NCBI GenBank assembly: GCA_015490395.1
Contig: WFXX01000297.1
Span: 1 to 7,535 of the forward strand
Length of the DNA: 7,535 nucleotides
DNA from: Gammaproteobacteria bacterium
GTDB taxonomy: Bacteria > Pseudomonadota > Gammaproteobacteria > DRLM01
Reading direction: 5' to 3'
The notes beneath the pieces are model-generated. The model did no database searches. It was not told the DNA's origin and saw nothing but the letters and a program-made list of their open reading frames with translations. The stretch's first letter is position 1. Every line of letters starts with the position of its first letter. This document shows, in pieces, positions 5,170 to 7,535 of the stretch. The translations under genes and the position numbers were made by a program.

Positions 5170-5958
5170 TCATGCCGCTTCCCGCAGGAACAGCCGCCGG
5201 TAGTTGGCGGTGGTGGCCGCAGCCAGGACCTCTAGAGGCTCACCCCGCACCTCGGCCAGGCATTCGGCCACCCGGCGCACGTGGGCCGGCTGGTTGGGCC
5301 GCCCCCGGTAGGGCACGGGGGTGAGATAAGGGGCGTCGGTCTCCACCAGGAGCCGGTCGCCGGGGACCTCCCGGGCCACCTCCCGCAGGGGTCCGGCATT
5401 GGCGAAGGTCACGATCCCCGAGAAGGACAGGTGCAGGCCCAGCTCCAGGCAGGCCTCGGCCATGGCCCGGTCGCCGGTGAAGCAGTGCATCACCCCGCCC
5501 ACCTCGCCGGCCCCCTCCTCGCGGAGGATGCGCAGGGTGTCCTCGGCGGCCTCGCGGCTGTGGACCACCAGGGGCTTGCGCACCTCCCGGGCCGCCCGGA
5601 TGTGCCGCCGGAAGCGCTCCCGCTGCCAGTCCAGGTTCCCCTCGCACCGGTAGTAGTCCAGGCCGGTCTCGCCTACCGCCACCACCCGGGGATCGGCGGC
5701 CAGCTCCGCCAGCTCCGCCACGGAAGGATCCCGGCCGGAGCGAACGTTGGGATGCACGCCCACGGTGGCCCGCACCCCGGGGAGGCGAGCGGCCAGCTCC
5801 AGCACCCGGGGGAAGCGCTCCAGGTCCACGCACACGCAGAGCATCGCCTCCACCCCGGCGCGCCGCGCCTCCTCCAGCACCTCCTCCAGAGTGGCGCCCA
5901 AGCGCTTGAGATCCAGGAGATCTAGATGACAATGGGAGTCCACCAAGCCCACACCCAT
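5170..5958 (-). CDS. tatD: TatD-family metal-dependent hydrolase (DNase)
   Basis: A 262-residue TIM-barrel hydrolase of the amidohydrolase-like TatD/YcfH family, cytoplasmic, usually with two divalent metal ions. Expected ligands are all seen in order: DSHCHLD with His9 and His11, GETGLDYY with Glu97, VVHSR with His133, MHCF with His158 and ETDAPYL with Asp208, followed by the family's R-G-R-x-N-x-P loop (218-224). Family members have 3'-5' DNase activity, and some roles in DNA repair or D-aminoacyl-tRNA editing have been proposed; the true substrate here is open. The length is normal. The ATG at 5958 has GAGGAGG 8 bases upstream. It lies 28 bases after pilZ on the same strand and is the last gene of the tmk-holB-pilZ-tatD operon, a known gammaproteobacterial order. 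It is closer to YcfH than to E. coli TatD by this context. Confidence 0.95.
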   Translation of the reverse strand: MGVGLVDSHCHLDLLDLKRLGATLEEVLEEARRAGVEAMLCVCVDLERFPRVLELAARLPGVRATVGVHPNVRSGRDPSVAELAELAADPRVVAVGETGLDYYRCEGNLDWQRERFRRHIRAAREVRKPLVVHSREAAEDTLRILREEGAGEVGGVMHCFTGDRAMAEACLELGLHLSFSGIVTFANAGPLREVAREVPGDRLLVETDAPYLTPVPYRGRPNQPAHVRRVAECLAEVRGEPLEVLAAATTANYRRLFLREAA

Positions 5959-5986
5959 GCCGCACGCCTCCTCACGGGGGAAGGCC

Positions 5987-6349
5987 CTACATGGTGAGGG
6001 TGCGGCGGTCGCCCTTCAAGGCGCCTCCCAGATAGGACTCGATCTTGGAGCGCACCGCCCGGCCGCTGGGGTCGGAGGCGATCTGCACGCCGATGCCCGC
6101 CACCCGGTTGCCCTGGGCCCCGTGGGGGGTGATCCACACCACCCGGCCCACGAAGGGCAGCTTCTCCTTCTCCTCCAGGAGCTGGAGCAGGACGAAGACC
6201 TCCTCCCCCAGGCGGTATTCCCGCCGGGTGGGGATGAACAGGCCCCCGCCCTGCACGAAGGGCATGTAGGCCTCGTACAGGGCGTTCTTGTCCGGAATGC
6301 TCACGTTGAGGATGGCCTTGCCGGCCATGCCCGCGCCCGCTCCCTTCAT
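5987..6349 (-). CDS. pilZ: Type IV pilus assembly protein PilZ
   Basis: A 120-residue cytoplasmic PilZ-domain protein required for type IV pilus assembly and twitching; in Xanthomonas it links the pilus ATPase PilB to the c-di-GMP protein FimX. Seen: a short N-terminus, the signature LYEAYMPFV (24-32), GGLFIPT, a beta barrel with VVWITPHGAQGNRVAGIGVQ (70-89), a C-terminal helix, and the closing TLTM that matches the THTM end of Pseudomonas PilZ. As in that protein, the c-di-GMP motifs (RxxxR at the N-terminus and D/NxSxxG) are missing, so it should not bind the nucleotide itself. The start at 6349 overlaps the holB stop as ATGA and has GGGGAGGG upstream; a longer frame from 6391 would run back into holB, and an internal Met8 (6328) is also possible. 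It is the only pilus gene in the window. Confidence 0.94.
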   Translation of the reverse strand: MKGAGAGMAGKAILNVSIPDKNALYEAYMPFVQGGGLFIPTRREYRLGEEVFVLLQLLEEKEKLPFVGRVVWITPHGAQGNRVAGIGVQIASDPSGRAVRSKIESYLGGALKGDRRTLTM

Positions 6350-7401
6350 GGCGACCGCCCTCCCCGGGTCTGCGCGAACAGCTCCCTCCACCCCAGGAGC
6401 AGCTCCTCCAGGAGCAGGCGCGCGTTGGCCTGCCCCTCCAGGCGCCGCCGCCCTCGGGCCAGCTCCTGGAGAAAATCATGCAAGCGGCGTGCCTCGACGA
6501 GGGGGGCCAGGCGGCCCAGGAGGGGCCTCAGGTCGGCGCCGGCCCGCGGGGCGCCGGCCCCGGCCCGCAGGCGGGCCAGGTCCGCCGCCCCCAGCCACCA
6601 CCAGCGCAGCAGCGCCGGCAGATCGGCGCGGTGCCAGCGCTCCGCCGCGGCCAAGGCGTCCCCCTCCCCCCGGGCCAGGGCCTCCAGCTCCCGCCAGAGC
6701 TCCCGGCGCAGGGCCAGGGCCTCGCCCCGGGCCAGCTCCAGGGCCGCCAGGGGCGCTCCCCCGGCCAGGTCCAGGAGCAGCGCCGGATCGGCCTCATTCG
6801 GCAGCTGCCCACGAAGCCAGGCCAGGGCCGCCTCCCGGGGCGGGCGGGGCAGGTCCAGGCGCTGGCAGCGGCTGCGCACCGTGGCCGGCAGCCGCCCCGG
6901 CGCCTCGCTCAGGAGCAGGAGCAGCGAGCCCTCGCCCGGCTCCTCCAGGGTCTTAAGGAGGGCGTTGGCCGCATGCAGGTTCATGGCCTCGGCCGGGGCC
7001 AGGAGCACCACCCGCCAGCCGCCGTACTGGGCGGTGGTGGCCAGGCGCTCGGTGGCCCCGCGCACCTGGTCCACGGTGAGGGGCCGCCCCCGCCCCTCGG
7101 GCTCCAGCACCAGCAGGTCCGGATGGCTGCCCGCCGCCGCCTGACGGCAGGCAGGGCAGACTCCGCAGGCCCGACCGTCCGCCCCGGCCCCGGGGCAGAG
7201 CAGGGCCAGGGCCAGGGCCCGGGCCAGGCGGCCCTTGCCCACGCCGTGGGGGCCGGCCAGGAGGAGGGCGTGGGGCAGCCGGCCGGCCCGCCGCCGGGCC
7301 GCCAGGGCCTCCCAGGCCGCCTCCTGCCAAGGCAGGGGCTCCGGGGACCATGCCTCCTCGGGGCGAAGGTCCCAGGCCTCCGCGGCGGATGGGACTCTCA
7401 T
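6346..7401 (-). CDS. holB: DNA polymerase III delta-prime subunit
   Basis: A 351-residue clamp-loader subunit of the replicative polymerase; with gamma/tau and delta it opens and loads the sliding clamp. Seen: HALLLAGPHGVGKG (44-57) with a P-loop, four zinc-ligand cysteines (Cys69, Cys79, Cys82, Cys85 in CGVCPAC), SHPD, the conserved ANALLKTLEEP (145-155), the SRC motif (177-179), and a C-terminal helical domain rich in Leu, Ala and Arg. The P-loop here is complete (GPHGVGK), whereas E. coli delta-prime has lost it. The length is near the E. coli protein (334), with roughly 20 extra N-terminal residues of low conservation. The ATG at 7401 overlaps the tmk stop as ATGA and follows GGGAGG, and its own TGA overlaps the pilZ ATG, so the three genes are probably translated in a coupled way. 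Confidence 0.95.
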   Translation of the reverse strand: MRVPSAAEAWDLRPEEAWSPEPLPWQEAAWEALAARRRAGRLPHALLLAGPHGVGKGRLARALALALLCPGAGADGRACGVCPACRQAAAGSHPDLLVLEPEGRGRPLTVDQVRGATERLATTAQYGGWRVVLLAPAEAMNLHAANALLKTLEEPGEGSLLLLLSEAPGRLPATVRSRCQRLDLPRPPREAALAWLRGQLPNEADPALLLDLAGGAPLAALELARGEALALRRELWRELEALARGEGDALAAAERWHRADLPALLRWWWLGAADLARLRAGAGAPRAGADLRPLLGRLAPLVEARRLHDFLQELARGRRRLEGQANARLLLEELLLGWRELFAQTRGGRSP

Positions 7402-7535
7402 CGCCCCCCCTCCCGGCGGGAACGCAGGAAGGCCGCCAGCTCCCCCTCGAGGCGCCGACCCACCTCCTCCAGGGGGGCCGTGGCGTCCACCACCCGGAAG
7501 CGCCCCGGCTCGCGCCGCGCCCGCTCCAGATAGGC
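7398..7535 (-). CDS. tmk: Thymidylate kinase, C-terminal fragment cut by the window edge
   Basis: The minus strand from the window end to a TGA at 7398-7400 encodes the last 45 residues of a protein, beginning AYLERARREPGRFRVVDAT and closing with RREGGR. The segment RFRVVDATAPLEEV matches the conserved C-terminal strand and helix of thymidylate kinase (compare IDATQPLEAV in E. coli Tmk). The enzyme phosphorylates dTMP to dTDP for DNA synthesis. Its stop overlaps the holB start by four bases. The P-loop and catalytic regions lie outside the window. The call rests on the short C-terminal match plus the classic tmk-holB order. Confidence 0.88.
   Translation of the reverse strand, partial: AYLERARREPGRFRVVDATAPLEEVGRRLEGELAAFLRSRREGGR

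Noticed and set aside
6478..7533. Long plus-strand frame opposite holB
   Set aside because: Gln/Gly/Arg-rich antisense shadow of holB with no domain.
1..7535. Mobile element, CRISPR array, tRNA or rRNA
   Set aside because: No terminal inverted repeats, transposase or integrase motifs, regularly spaced repeats or RNA gene signatures were seen on either strand.

Overview
The window reads as chromosomal DNA from a very GC-rich bacterium. GC-ending codons dominate and nearly every gene has a clear Shine-Dalgarno sequence. The tmk-holB-pilZ-tatD order, with a PilZ of the type IV pilus kind, and a two-zinc-knuckle thioredoxin 2 point to a gammaproteobacterium, perhaps of a Chromatiales/Ectothiorhodospira-like type. 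The genus is a guess.

Layout. (1) Positions 1-3100, minus strand: a copper-homeostasis operon, read from high to low coordinates. A MerR/CueR-family regulator is followed by a CopA-type Cu(I) P1B-ATPase with two HMA domains, then by the first 18 codons of a small CxxC metallochaperone (CopZ-like) cut by the window edge. A MerR-type promoter with an overlong spacer and a dyad lies just upstream at 3069-3100. (2) Positions 3149-4294, plus strand: a divergent class V PLP-dependent aminotransferase-fold enzyme of unknown substrate. It ends at a strong GC-rich hairpin (4320-4344). (3) Positions 4370-4450, minus strand: a 26-residue single-pass membrane microprotein with a strong ribosome binding site and a plausible promoter; it faces the same hairpin. 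(4) Positions 4703-5158, plus strand: thioredoxin 2 (trxC). (5) Positions 5170-7535, minus strand: an operon tmk (3' end only)-holB-pilZ-tatD, with four-base ATGA overlaps at tmk/holB and holB/pilZ.

How the genes fit together. The regulator should sense a soft metal and open the operator-promoter, making more regulator, exporter and chaperone; the chaperone would hand Cu(I) to the exporter. Thioredoxin 2 is a cytoplasmic disulfide reductase with its own zinc site. The last operon mixes dTTP synthesis (tmk), the replication clamp loader (holB), type IV pilus assembly (pilZ) and a TatD metal-dependent nuclease. This is a conserved housekeeping cluster rather than one pathway.

I found no mobile element, CRISPR array, tRNA or rRNA and no clear sign of a new multi-gene system. 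The points most worth a second look are the unannotated membrane microprotein, the divergent metal-binding loop and 20-bp promoter spacer of the regulator, the near-identical DNA encoding the two HMA domains, the AT-rich island at 4587-4622, and the aminotransferase-fold enzyme of unknown substrate.
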